A model generated the notes under the pieces. It had not been told where the DNA came from. It ran no database searches and saw nothing but the letters and a program-made list of their open reading frames with translations. A program made the position numbers and the translations under genes. Source: Candidatus Gracilibacteria bacterium (lineage in GTDB: Bacteria; Patescibacteriota; Gracilibacteria; BD1-5; UBA2023). Taken from it: DNA of 64,000 nucleotides. The stretch is from positions 42,741 to 106,740 of the forward strand of contig JAQUAB010000005.1 of NCBI GenBank assembly GCA_028687475.1, written 5' to 3'. Shown one piece after another: positions 63,426 to 64,000 of this stretch (position 1 is the first letter of the stretch; every line of letters begins with the position of its first letter).

Positions 63426-64000
63426 TTAGTTCTTTGTATGTCCGTGATTCCATTCACGGATTTTTTTCTGGTCTCAAGATAAAAGTACCTCTGGAACTTT
63501 TAGTCACTCAAACTCTGCAGGTCGAGAATAGTGTGGATATTCTTTCTTTCAGCCAAGCTCTACAGAAAAAGATTCTTCCATAAGGGAATCCTCACTGATA
63601 ACTCCAGGAATAAGACGCACAACACTATCTATCCAAACAAGACTCGCGAGTTCACCACTGGATAATACATATTCACCGATAGAAATCTCCGTGATATCAA
63701 AGAGTTCAAATATTCGCTCATCAATCCCTTCATAGTGTCAGCAGATGATACAGTATTGACCATCAACTTTTCCATATTTCTCAGCTGATTCTTGTGTATG
63801 GAGATTTCCACGAGGAGAAAAATAGATAATGTCCATTTTTCCATACTTTTCTTGGATTTCTCGAAGAGCGTTCACGAGAGGTTCTATAGTAATAATAGTA
63901 CCAGCTCATCCGCCATAAGGATGATCGTCGACACGTCGTGTATTTCGTACTGTCCAATCTGTGAGATTATGCACAAAATAATGAAAGAGCCCCTTGTCTT
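63426..64000 (-). CDS. trmD: tRNA (guanine-37-N1)-methyltransferase TrmD, partial
   Basis: The last 191 codons are in the window; the start lies beyond the right edge. Motifs are [30 protein letters not shown] (one G from UGA), [15 protein letters not shown] and [16 protein letters not shown], which form the SPOUT trefoil knot. It makes m1G37 in tRNAs. Further UGA glycines lie in VELGGKKE, FEGLKVP and LSGDQKK. It is convergent with the 783-aa gene, with 10 bp between stops. Confidence 0.95.

Noticed and set aside
484..64000. UGA as selenocysteine or tryptophan
   Set aside because: UGA aligns with conserved glycines (SGGHT, GLDPG, GHYEG, SGSG), TGG is used for Trp, and there are far too many sites for selenocysteine.

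Overview
The window comes from a bacterium that reads UGA as glycine (translation table 25), so it is most probably a member of Candidatus Gracilibacteria (BD1-5) or Absconditabacteria (SR1) in the Patescibacteria/CPR. Read with the standard code, most genes break into pieces at TGA. Read with UGA=Gly they become single intact frames, and UGA falls on invariant glycines: the SGGHT of TsaD, the DPF-SGSGTTG of the DNA methyltransferase, the HTAKGD of the DEDDh exonuclease, the HELGH zinc site of PepF and the GHYEG of TrmD. All genes below end at TAA or TAG and were assembled under this code. I cannot decide between the two phyla from this window.

Layout. 1-483: tRNA-Lys(UUU) on the minus strand and a promoter. 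484-12486: one secreted protein of 4000 residues with FG-GAP-like and Ig-like regions. 12577-17113: der, a TraB-like membrane protein and ftsH. 17172-19464: a structured leader RNA with competing stems, then a type II restriction-modification pair. 19537-25091: uvrC, a short dnaJ, two small unknown genes and an MFS-like transporter. 25101-32387 (minus): a C-terminal PriA remnant, nrdR and a 1941-aa alpha-2-macroglobulin with a CIEQ thioester. 32531-35212: mutY (without the Fe-S cysteines), a HIT-family gene inserted at the start of tsaD with a 41-bp direct duplication, then tsaD. 35337-38491: DsbA-like protein, RsmB/F-like methyltransferase, a repeat region and smpB. 38554-42520: a three-way-junction RNA before a His-rich secreted peptide, then minus-strand gmk, a UPF0489 protein and a PBP1C-like glycosyltransferase/transpeptidase.

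42581-44206: the rplJ-rplL operon with an L10 leader and three heptanucleotide repeat tracts. 44220-50352: DEDDh exonuclease, rlmE, a DUF4105 protein, alaS without its C-Ala domain, two small genes, an attenuator-like leader, an NlpC/P60-like peptidase and a Nudix hydrolase. 50373-56353: pepF with a repeat-derived in-frame insert, a LysE exporter, a squalene/phytoene synthase-like protein, a FemAB/GNAT-like protein and a phosphohexomutase. 56481-64000: two unknown genes, ruvC, a four-gene envelope cluster (His-tailed membrane protein, PH-like protein, phospholipase D lipoprotein, 783-aa secreted protein) and trmD running off the right edge.

The genes are a mix of core information processing (der, ftsH, uvrC, ruvC, smpB, gmk, alaS, L10, L12, tsaD, trmD) and a large investment in the cell surface (giant secreted protein, A2M, PBP1C, DsbA, PLD lipoprotein, NlpC). 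This fits a small epibiotic cell that interacts with other cells through its envelope. Core genes such as der, rplJ and rplL contain no UGA, whereas accessory genes (R-M, HIT, small unknowns) use UGA for around half or more of their glycines. Recurrent promoters have a TTGCAA-like -35 box and a TATAAT-like -10 box, and at least two seem to give leaderless mRNAs.
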